Source: Pseudomonadota bacterium (lineage in GTDB: Bacteria; Pseudomonadota; Alphaproteobacteria; Rhizobiales; Rhizobiaceae). Taken from it: a stretch of 5,010 bases of DNA. The first letter of the stretch is position 1. Every line of letters begins with the position of its first letter. The translations under genes and the position numbers were made by a program. Shown piece after piece: positions 1-5,010 of this stretch. The notes under the pieces were generated by a model that did no database searches, was not told the origin of the DNA, and saw only the letters and a program-made list of their open reading frames with translations. The DNA lies in contig JAEZXF010000535.1 in NCBI GenBank assembly GCA_023419995.1, positions 1-5,010 of the forward strand, written 5' to 3'.

Positions 1-1164
1 GAAGCAAGCGAAGAAGAGACGGCCGCGCGCGAGCGCGCGCCGGCCATTGCCGTGCGCGACGAGCCCGATCGCTCGGTCTGGGTGCTTTCGGGCGTCTGGA
101 ACACCCGCTCGGTGCACCTCGTCGATGGAGGCATGCGCGCGCTGGAGCAGATGCCGGGCGCGCGCGACGTCGTCATCGACATCGCCGGCGTCTCGCGCAT
201 GGACACGGCCGGCGCATGGCTGATCGAGCGGCTGACCGCCGCGCGGCGCGCCGCCGGCGGCCGCGTCGAGGTGACGGGCGCCTCGCCCGCGGCGCAGATC
301 CTGCTGCCGGCCGTGCGGCCGGCGCTGGAGAAGGAGGCGGAGGAGAAGGAAAAGCCGCCCTTCTTCGTCGTCAAGTGGCTGGAGGCGCTCGGCCGGGCGA
401 CCGAAAGCGCCTGGCGCGACTTCCTCTACGGCATGGACATCCTCGGCGCGGCGATCCGCGGCGCGCAGATGAAGCTCGGGCGCGGCCACGCGGTCAACCC
501 GGCGGCGATCTTCCACCAGATCGACCGCATGGGCATCGGCGCCATTCCGGTGGTGATGCTCATCTCGGGGATCGTCGGCGCCATCGTCGCCCAGCAGGGC
601 GCCTACCAGCTCCGCTGGTTCGGGGCCGAGATCTTCATCGTCGACCTGGTCGGCATCCTCTCGCTGCGCGAGCTGGGCGTGCTCCTGACCGCGATCATGG
701 TCGCGGGGCGCTCCGGCAGCGCCATCACCGCCGAGATCGGCTCGATGAAGATGCGCGAGGAGATCGACGCGCTGAAGGTGATCGGCCTCAATCCGGTCGG
801 CGTCCTGGTCTTCCCGCGGCTGGTGGCGCTGGTCATCGCCGTTCCCTGCCTCACGGTCATCGCCAACGCGGCCGCGCTCGGCGGCGGCATGCTGGTGTGC
901 TGGGTCTATTCCGGCATCGCGCCCGAGACCTTCATCGACCGCCTGCACGCGGGGATCGACCTGTCGACCATCTTCGCCGGCCTTATCAAGGCCCCGTTCA
1001 TGGCTATCGTCATCGGCATCGTAGCCTCGGTGGAGGGCATGAAGGTCAGCGGTAGCGCCGAATCGCTCGGTCGCCAGGTCACCGCCTCGGTGGTGAAGTC
1101 GATCTTCGTGGTCATCGTCCTCGACGGCCTGTTTGCCATGTTCTACGTGGCGATCGACTTCTAG
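1..1164 (+). CDS. mlaE: STAS-MlaE fusion: ABC transporter permease of a phospholipid (Mla/MCE) transporter, 5'-partial
   Basis: This is the membrane permease subunit of an MCE-type ABC transporter that moves phospholipids or similar hydrophobic molecules between inner and outer membrane. The frame is open to the left edge. The first possible start inside the window is a GTG at 52 with no ribosome binding site before it, so the true start is probably upstream. Numbering from that GTG, residues about 8-95 form a STAS domain with the typical motif SRMDTAGAWLIERL (48-61). An acidic/basic linker (93-102) follows. The MlaE domain (about 145-370) has hydrophobic stretches near 163-185, 195-218, 244-285, 305-327 and 347-368, and the conserved cytoplasmic segment EIGSMKMREEIDAL (228-241) thought to contact the ATPase. 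In E. coli the STAS protein MlaB is a separate subunit; here it is fused to MlaE. The TAG stop lies 8 nt before the mlaF start, so the two are co-transcribed. Family assignment is firm; substrate is inferred. Confidence 0.93.
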   Translation, partial: EASEEETAARERAPAIAVRDEPDRSVWVLSGVWNTRSVHLVDGGMRALEQMPGARDVVIDIAGVSRMDTAGAWLIERLTAARRAAGGRVEVTGASPAAQILLPAVRPALEKEAEEKEKPPFFVVKWLEALGRATESAWRDFLYGMDILGAAIRGAQMKLGRGHAVNPAAIFHQIDRMGIGAIPVVMLISGIVGAIVAQQGAYQLRWFGAEIFIVDLVGILSLRELGVLLTAIMVAGRSGSAITAEIGSMKMREEIDALKVIGLNPVGVLVFPRLVALVIAVPCLTVIANAAALGGGMLVCWVYSGIAPETFIDRLHAGIDLSTIFAGLIKAPFMAIVIGIVASVEGMKVSGSAESLGRQVTASVVKSIFVVIVLDGLFAMFYVAIDF

Positions 1165-1172
1165 GGCGGCGC

Positions 1173-2006
1173 ATGGCTGGCGGTGTGGCAACGACGATAC
1201 GCGGGGACGGGGCGCAGGCGCGGAGCGGCGGCGAGGCGGTCCTGTCGGTGCGCGACGTCACCGTCGCCTTCGGCGAGAAGGTGGTGCTCGACCATCTCTC
1301 CCTCGACGTCTACCGCGGCGAGATCCTCGGCTTCGTCGGCGCCTCCGGCACCGGCAAGTCTGTGCTCCTGCGCACCATCCTCGGCCTGACGCCCAAGCGT
1401 GGCGGCTCCATCTCGATCTTCGGCCACGACCTCGACCGGCTGGATGACCGCGACCGCATGCTGGTCGACATGCGGCTCGGCGTGCTGTTCCAGCACGGCG
1501 CGCTGTTCTCCGCGCTGACGGTGAAGGAGAACATCCAGGTGCCGATGCGCGAGTACCTCGACCTGCCGCCGGCGCTGATGGACGAGCTGGCCATGCTGAA
1601 GCTGGAGCTGGTCGGCCTGCCGCCCGACGCCGCGGGCAAGCTGCCGTGGCAGCTTTCGGGTGGCATGATCAAGCGCGCCGGCCTCGCGCGGGCGCTGGCG
1701 CTCGACCCCGACATCGTCTTCCTCGACGAGCCGACCTCGGGCCTCGACCCCATCGGCGCGGCGGATTTCGACGAGCTGGTCGTCAAACTGCGCGACACGA
1801 TGGGCCTGACCGTCTACATGGTGACGCACGACCTCGACAGCCTGTTCTCCGTCTGCGACCGCATCGCGGTGCTGGGCAGCAAGAAGGTCCTGGTCGAGGG
1901 CACGATCGAGGACATGATGCAGGTCGAGGAGCCGTGGGTGAAATCCTACTTCCGTGGCAAGCGCGCGCGCCGGATCGATCTTCCGGCAAGGGAAGCTTCG
2001 AGCTAG
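1173..2006 (+). CDS. mlaF: MlaF-type ABC transporter ATP-binding protein
   Basis: This 277-residue cytoplasmic ATPase powers the MlaE permease. All nucleotide-binding motifs are intact: Walker A GASGTGKS (56-63), Q-loop glutamine 107 in LFQHGALF, signature LSGGM (161-165), Walker B IVFLDEP (181-187) with catalytic Glu186, D-loop SGLDP (189-193) and H-loop His219. The sequence GALFSALTVKENIQVP after the Q-loop is typical of MlaF proteins, as is the signature followed by IKRAGLARALALDPD. A roughly 22-residue, low-conservation N-terminal extension precedes the core. The ATG at 1173 fits, lying 8 nt after the mlaE stop with a weak GGGCGG-like purine stretch before it. The C-terminal tail from about 250 is basic and ends in RGKRARRIDLPAREASS; in E. 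coli MlaF the C-terminal extension crosses to the partner ATPase, but that role here is inference. The mlaD start follows 10 nt after the stop. Confidence 0.96.
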   Translation: MAGGVATTIRGDGAQARSGGEAVLSVRDVTVAFGEKVVLDHLSLDVYRGEILGFVGASGTGKSVLLRTILGLTPKRGGSISIFGHDLDRLDDRDRMLVDMRLGVLFQHGALFSALTVKENIQVPMREYLDLPPALMDELAMLKLELVGLPPDAAGKLPWQLSGGMIKRAGLARALALDPDIVFLDEPTSGLDPIGAADFDELVVKLRDTMGLTVYMVTHDLDSLFSVCDRIAVLGSKKVLVEGTIEDMMQVEEPWVKSYFRGKRARRIDLPAREASS

Positions 2007-2016
2007 GGCAGGATCG

Positions 2017-3390
2017 ATGGAAACACGCGCCAACTACGTCATGGTCGGCATCTTCACGCTGCTGACGGTGCTTGCCGCCTTCGGCTTCGTCTACTGGACG
2101 GCCGGCCTCGGCGACCGCGGCGAGGTCGCGACCCTGCGCTTCCGCATCCACGGCTCGGCCTCCGGCCTCGTGCGCGGCAGCGTCGTGCTGTTCAACGGCG
2201 TCAAGGTCGGCGACATCACCCGCGTCTACATCGACGTCTCCAACCCCTCGGTCGCCATCGCCGACGCGCAGGTCGACCGGCTGACCCCGGTGACGAAGTC
2301 GACGCAGGCGGATGTCGGCCTGGCCGGCCTCACGGGCCAGGCCAACATCGAGATGCGCGGCGGCAACCCGAACGAGCCCAACCTGCTCGACCTCGCCGAG
2401 ACCGAGGACACCATCGCCGAGCTGACCGCCAACCCTTCGGCCGTGGCCAACCTGCTCGAGAGCGCGCAAAGCCTGTTCGTGCGTGCCGACGCGGTTCTGG
2501 CGGAGCTCGAAGGCTTCGCCGCCGAGGCGCGCGGGCCGCTGACCGAGACGCTGAAGAACGTCGAGCGCTTCTCGCAGGCGCTGAGCAACAACGCCGACAA
2601 CATCGACGAATTCCTCGCCAGCGTCGGCTCCCTCTCGGAGACGCTGACGGCGGTTTCCGGCCGCCTCGAATCGACGCTGACCGCCGCCGAGGACCTGATC
2701 AACGCGGTGGACCGCGAGCAGGTCAAGAGCACCGTCGCCAACATCGAGCAGTTCACCAGGCGCCTGACCGAGGCGAGCACCGATCTTGACCGCATCATGC
2801 AGGGCGTCGAGCAGAGCGTGGCCTCGATCGCCAGGTTCTCGGAATCCGCCAACCAGACGCTGGCGCGCGTCGACACCATCATCGAAAGCGTCAACCCGGC
2901 GGCGGTGCGCACGGCGCTGACCAATTTCGAGCAGGCCAGCACCACGGTCAACGCCGCCGTCAACGACATCGGCAAGGTGGCGGAGAAGGTCGGCAACCGC
3001 GCCGAGGACATCGACGCCATCGTCACCGATGCCCGCCAGCTCGCCACCCGGCTCGCCCAGGCCTCGGAGCGCATCGACGGCATCCTCGTCAAGGTCGACA
3101 ACCTGCTCGACACCGACGAGGCGGGCGGGCTGATGGCCGAGGCGTCGGAGACGCTGAAGGCGTTCCGCGAGGTCGCCGACACGCTGAACGCCCGCATGGG
3201 CACCATCACCGACGGGCTGGCGCGCTTCTCGGGCCAGGGGCTGCGCGACGTCGAGGCGCTGGTGCGCGATTCCCGCCGCTCCATCACCCGCATCGAGCAG
3301 GCGATCACCGATCTCGAGCGCAACCCGCAGCGCATCATCACCGGCGGCGCGGGCGCGGTGAGGGAACATGACGGCAGGTCGCGGCGTTGA
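2017..3390 (+). CDS. mlaD: MlaD-type MCE-domain protein with long helical periplasmic tail
   Basis: This 457-residue substrate-binding/tunnel subunit sits in the inner membrane facing the periplasm. The ATG at 2017 was chosen over one 63 nt upstream inside mlaF because METRANYVMVGIFTLL is the standard start of this family and is preceded by AGGGCAGGA. One membrane anchor spans about 7-28. The MCE domain covers about 38-115, with GLVRGSVVLFNGVKVGDI (50-67) and GLAGLTGQANIEMRGG (101-116). Residues about 132-435 are predicted helical, rich in Ala, Leu, Glu, Ser and Thr with almost no proline. They contain at least three copies of a 61-residue repeat (see separate entry). The C-terminal NPQRIITGG (436-444) resembles the end of other alphaproteobacterial MlaD proteins. 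E. coli MlaD is only about 183 residues and lacks this tail; the architecture is closer in spirit to PqiB, whose C-terminal helices form a periplasm-spanning needle. MCE proteins assemble as hexameric rings, so a hexameric helical tube is a reasonable inference. Confidence 0.95.
   Translation: METRANYVMVGIFTLLTVLAAFGFVYWTAGLGDRGEVATLRFRIHGSASGLVRGSVVLFNGVKVGDITRVYIDVSNPSVAIADAQVDRLTPVTKSTQADVGLAGLTGQANIEMRGGNPNEPNLLDLAETEDTIAELTANPSAVANLLESAQSLFVRADAVLAELEGFAAEARGPLTETLKNVERFSQALSNNADNIDEFLASVGSLSETLTAVSGRLESTLTAAEDLINAVDREQVKSTVANIEQFTRRLTEASTDLDRIMQGVEQSVASIARFSESANQTLARVDTIIESVNPAAVRTALTNFEQASTTVNAAVNDIGKVAEKVGNRAEDIDAIVTDARQLATRLAQASERIDGILVKVDNLLDTDEAGGLMAEASETLKAFREVADTLNARMGTITDGLARFSGQGLRDVEALVRDSRRSITRIEQAITDLERNPQRIITGGAGAVREHDGRSRR
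2557..3105 (+). repeat. 61-residue (183-nt) internal repeat in the MlaD helical tail
   Basis: Within mlaD, the motif N-[VIF]-E-x-[FA] recurs at residues 181 (NVERFSQALS), 242 (NIEQFTRRLTEAS) and 303 (NFEQASTTVNAA). The codons start at 2557, 2740 and 2923, exactly 183 nt apart each time. The residues just before the second and third copies also align: INAVDREQVKSTVAN against IESVNPAAVRTALTN. A weaker fourth copy may begin near residue 382 (TLKAFREVADTLNARM) after an insertion of about 18 residues. The DNA copies have diverged, so this is a protein-level structural repeat rather than a recent tandem duplication. The span given covers three repeat lengths from the first motif and its outer limits are approximate. 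Confidence 0.6.
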
Positions 3391-3574
3391 CATCGGCACG
3401 CCGCCCGGCCAGAACTGGACGGCTTTTCGTGTCCCCGAAGCGCCGGACGAAGGGACGATCATCGATCTTCGATGGTCTCCGGGGCCTGAACGGGATGGAG
3501 GATCGCCGACAGCATTCGCGAGGATGCGCGGCGCTCCGGAATGCGGCGCATCGAAACGGGATCGGGAACGGCGG
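3391..3574 (+). other. 184-nt spacer between mlaD and the lipoprotein gene
   Basis: This spacer is unusual against the 8-10 nt gaps upstream. It is less G/C-biased than the flanking genes. It contains a small perfect hairpin, CATCGA-TCT-TCGATG (3460-3474), with no T-tract. The lipoprotein reading frame stays open throughout the spacer back to an ATG at 3368 inside the mlaD end, but the implied 69 residues look like no signal peptide or recognised domain. A TTGACA overlaps the mlaD stop (3387-3392) without a convincing -10 box. The simplest reading is untranslated intercistronic RNA. Confidence 0.5.
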
Positions 3575-4183
3575 GTGAAGGGTATTCGCAGCGGATTGGG
3601 GGCGTTCCTGCTGGCGACGCTGGTTCTGCCGGGCTGTGCCGCGCTGCCGGGCGGCGGCCCCGCGCCGCTGGACACCTATGACCTGACGGCCGGCACGGTC
3701 GAGGCCTCCGGCCCGCGCCGCGGCCGCATGCAGATCCTCGTCGCCGAGCCGAGCGCACTCAAGGCGCTGGACGGCGAGAACGTCGTCGTCCGGCCGTCTC
3801 CCGGCTCGGTCGAGTTCCTCAAGGGCGCGCAATGGGCCGACAGGCTGCCGCGCGTCGTCCAGGCGCGGCTGATCGAGACGCTGCAGGCGACGGGCAGGCT
3901 GGGCGGCGTCGGCCGGCCGGGCGAGGGCCTCGCCATCGACTACCAGGTGGTCACCGAGATCCGCTCCTTCGAGGTGCGGCTGGACGGCGCGCCGCGCGCC
4001 GAGGTGTCGCTCTTCGTCAAGATCCTGAACGACCGCAACGGCGTGGTGCGCGCCTCGCGCGGCTTCACCGCCGCCGCGCCGCTTTCGGGCGGGGCCGGCA
4101 ACGACGCCTATGTCGCCGCGCTCGACCGCGCCTTCGCGCAGGTGTCGCGCGAACTCGTGCCCTGGGTGCTCGGCGCGATCTGA
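3575..4183 (+). CDS. PqiC-like ABC-type transport auxiliary lipoprotein
   Basis: This 202-residue lipoprotein probably sits in the outer membrane and docks the MCE tube. The GTG at 3575 gives a textbook lipoprotein signal peptide: positive VKGIRSG, hydrophobic LGAFLLATLVL, and lipobox LPGC with acylated Cys21 (codon 3635-3637). The residue after Cys is Ala, not Asp, so Lol-dependent sorting to the outer membrane is expected. A GGGA at 3564-3567 lies 7 nt upstream as a possible ribosome binding site. The mature part has features of the ABC_trans_aux family (PF03886, which includes E. coli PqiC): YDLTAG near 35-40, QWADRLPRVVQARLIETLQATGR (86-108, shown for family recognition), and IDYQVVTEIRSFEV followed by an alternating strand VSLFVKILN. 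The reading frame extends to an ATG at 3368, which would add 69 residues and bury the signal peptide, so that start is less likely. The location after mlaFED supports a role in the same transporter. Confidence 0.88.
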   Translation: MKGIRSGLGAFLLATLVLPGCAALPGGGPAPLDTYDLTAGTVEASGPRRGRMQILVAEPSALKALDGENVVVRPSPGSVEFLKGAQWADRLPRVVQARLIETLQATGRLGGVGRPGEGLAIDYQVVTEIRSFEVRLDGAPRAEVSLFVKILNDRNGVVRASRGFTAAAPLSGGAGNDAYVAALDRAFAQVSRELVPWVLGAI

Positions 4184-4475
4184 CGGCGGCGCGGGCGGGA
4201 GAGCCGGCTCCACCTCATTCGATTGCCGTTAAGACCCTTCGCTTCCCGCCTGGCGCACCCCCGATCCGCTGCGCCTCACGCCCCCTCCATGCGACACGTC
4301 TGCGGGATTCGATCCGCCTGGAAGCGGATCGTGGTTCATCGCCCGCTACCGAACGTGAGATCAACGGGTTATCGTCCGCCGTGGAGATCGCTTCTCTCGG
4401 GAACGGAAAGGGTGAGAGTGGCAGGAGGTACCAAGGCCGCGGTGCGGGGTGCCTTCGCACACCCCTGATTGGCAC
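4184..4475. other. Non-coding spacer with several hairpins
   Basis: No open frame here has family-like sequence or good codon use, and G+C is lower than in the flanking genes. Visible structure is a 10-bp perfect palindrome GAGCCGGCTC (4201-4210) 17 nt past the lipoprotein stop, an 8-bp hairpin (4310-4331), and two mutually exclusive hairpins just before the terminator: GGGGTG/CACCCC (4446-4451 with 4460-4465) and GGGTGCC/GGCACCC (4447-4453 with 4471-4477). It may be the 3' untranslated region of the mla operon or may hold a small RNA ending at the terminator. No convincing promoter was found by eye on either strand. Confidence 0.5.
4310..4331. other. 8-bp perfect inverted repeat
   Basis: CGATCCGC (4310-4317) pairs perfectly with GCGGATCG (4324-4331) across the 6-nt loop CTGGAA. 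No T-tract follows on either strand, so it is not an intrinsic terminator. It could be an RNA hairpin in the operon's 3' region or an operator-like dyad. No function can be assigned. Confidence 0.4.
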
Positions 4476-4526
4476 CCGGACAAAAAGAAAAAGGCGGGCA
4501 CAGGGCCCGCCTTTTTCTTCGTCCGG
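4476..4526. terminator. Bidirectional intrinsic terminator between convergent genes
   Basis: A perfect 15-bp stem, AAGAAAAAGGCGGGC (4485-4499) with GCCCGCCTTTTTCTT (4505-4519), closes a 5-nt ACAGG loop. Six further base pairs, CCGGAC (4476-4481) with GTCCGG (4521-4526), extend it beyond a small asymmetric internal loop (AAA against C). The GC-rich part of the stem is flanked by A5 on the left and T5 on the right, so it can terminate on both strands. The minus-strand tail, CCTTTTTCTTTTTG, is the longer one and sits about 20 nt past the minus-strand stop at 4538, its most obvious client. On the plus strand it would end read-through from the mla operon about 300 nt after its last stop. Confidence 0.9.
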
Positions 4527-4537
4527 TTCGGCTCGTG

Positions 4538-5010
4538 CTATTTCAGCCTGCCGCTCGCATGGGCGAGCATCGTGTAGACCTTGCCGGTGTCCGAGGTGAG
4601 GTAGGTTTGCGTCATCATGTTGTCGCGGTCGTTGCGGCCGACATCCTGAAGCAGCTTCTCGAAATCGCGGCAGTAGCGGTCGACGGCGGCGCGGAACTCG
4701 CTGTCCGACGCGTATTTGCGGCGGATCTCCTCGAAGGTCTGCTGGCCCTTGAGCGTGTACAGCCGGCGCGTGAACACGTTGCGCTCGCCGCGGCGGTAGC
4801 GGTTCCACAGCTCGATCGAGGCCGCGTGGTCGATGGCGCGGGCGATGTCGACCGACAGCGAGTTGAGCGACTCGACGACATGGAGCGGCGAGCGCTCCGG
4901 CGTCGCCGGCGGGCGCACGGCCTCGGGCCGGGCTTCCTCGCGCTCGGCCCCGCGCAGCAGGTCCTTGACCCAGCCGCCGGCCTGCGGCGGCTGCGGGCGC
5001 TCCTGCACGG
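4538..5010 (-). CDS. Uncharacterised protein, C-terminal part (5'-partial, runs off the window)
   Basis: The minus-strand frame ends at TAG (4540-4538) and is open to the right edge. A GTG at 5008-5006 is the outermost possible start inside the window, but no upstream sequence is available to support it, and the opening residues look internal. Numbering from that GTG, residues 1-43 are low-complexity, rich in Pro, Glu, Arg and Ala, and include GGWVKDLLRGAEREE (11-25). Residues about 44-154 form a compact, charged, mostly helical unit with VESLNSLSVDIARAIDH (45-61), ELWNRYRRGERNVFTRRLY (66-84), GQQTFEEIRRKY (88-99), and a C-terminal YLTSDTGKVYTMLAHASGRLK (136-156). No signal peptide, membrane segment or catalytic motif is visible. 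From memory this resembles the C-terminal end of long hypothetical proteins, sometimes labelled kinesin-like, in Rhizobiales; that is recall, not a search result, and gives no function. It converges on the mla operon and ends at the shared terminator. Confidence 0.8.
   Translation of the reverse strand, partial: VQERPQPPQAGGWVKDLLRGAEREEARPEAVRPPATPERSPLHVVESLNSLSVDIARAIDHAASIELWNRYRRGERNVFTRRLYTLKGQQTFEEIRRKYASDSEFRAAVDRYCRDFEKLLQDVGRNDRDNMMTQTYLTSDTGKVYTMLAHASGRLK

Noticed and set aside
3387..3578. 63-codon plus-strand frame starting at TTG in the mlaD-lipoprotein spacer
   Set aside because: Rare start codon, no ribosome binding site, Arg-rich composition and no recognisable sequence; most likely chance.
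1783..3675. 630-codon open frame on the minus strand across mlaF and mlaD
   Set aside because: It is a shadow frame caused by high GC and strong codon bias in mlaD. Its translation is rich in Arg, Gly, Asp and Val without recognisable domains, and the plus-strand frame encodes clear MCE and ABC motifs.
4201..4210. GAGCCGGCTC palindrome as the operon terminator
   Set aside because: Only 10 bp with no workable loop and no following T-tract; the convincing terminator is at 4476-4526.
3338..4213. 291-codon minus-strand open frame over the lipoprotein gene
   Set aside because: Arg/Ala/Pro-rich composition typical of an antisense shadow; the plus-strand frame has a lipobox and family motifs.
4223..4468. 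81-codon plus-strand frame starting at TTG in the 3' spacer
   Set aside because: No ribosome binding site, codon use unlike the neighbouring genes, Arg/Pro/Ser-rich and no family resemblance.
4215..4808. 197-codon minus-strand frame running through the terminator
   Set aside because: It crosses the terminator and overlaps the better-supported minus-strand gene in another frame; composition is that of a shadow.
1..5010. CRISPR array, tRNA/rRNA genes, insertion sequence ends or attachment sites
   Set aside because: No direct repeats with regular spacers, no tRNA-like cloverleaf, no transposase-like protein and no terminal inverted repeats were seen by eye.

Overview
This high-GC window looks like alphaproteobacterial DNA, most likely from the Rhizobiales (Hyphomicrobiales). 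That placement rests on three things: strongly G/C-biased third codon positions, the arrangement of an Mla-type lipid transporter with a STAS domain fused to its permease, and a minus-strand protein whose C-terminal core resembles, from memory, long uncharacterised rhizobial proteins. The genus cannot be read from the sequence.

Positions 1-4183 hold a plus-strand operon for an MCE-family phospholipid/hydrophobe ABC transporter. The order is STAS-MlaE permease (open at the left edge, ends 1164), MlaF ATPase (1173-2006), MlaD-type MCE protein with a very long helical tail (2017-3390) and a PqiC-like outer-membrane lipoprotein (best start 3575, ends 4183). The first three genes are separated by only 8 and 10 nt. 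The lipoprotein gene follows after 184 nt and has a real start-site ambiguity. The expected machine is an inner-membrane MlaE dimer, two MlaF ATPases energising it, MlaE-fused STAS domains doing the job of the separate MlaB subunit, an MCE ring carrying a helical periplasmic extension, and an outer-membrane lipoprotein docking site. No MlaC shuttle gene is visible here.

Positions 4184-4537 are non-coding: a roughly 290-nt spacer with several hairpins, then a strong symmetric terminator (4476-4526) between convergent transcription units.

Positions 4538-5010 hold the C-terminal part of a minus-strand gene of unknown function that runs off the right edge.

Nothing here is clearly a new system. 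The points most worth a second look are a 61-residue internal repeat in the MlaD tail, the hybrid Mla/Pqi composition, the lipoprotein start and spacer, the structured spacer before the terminator, and the unknown minus-strand protein.
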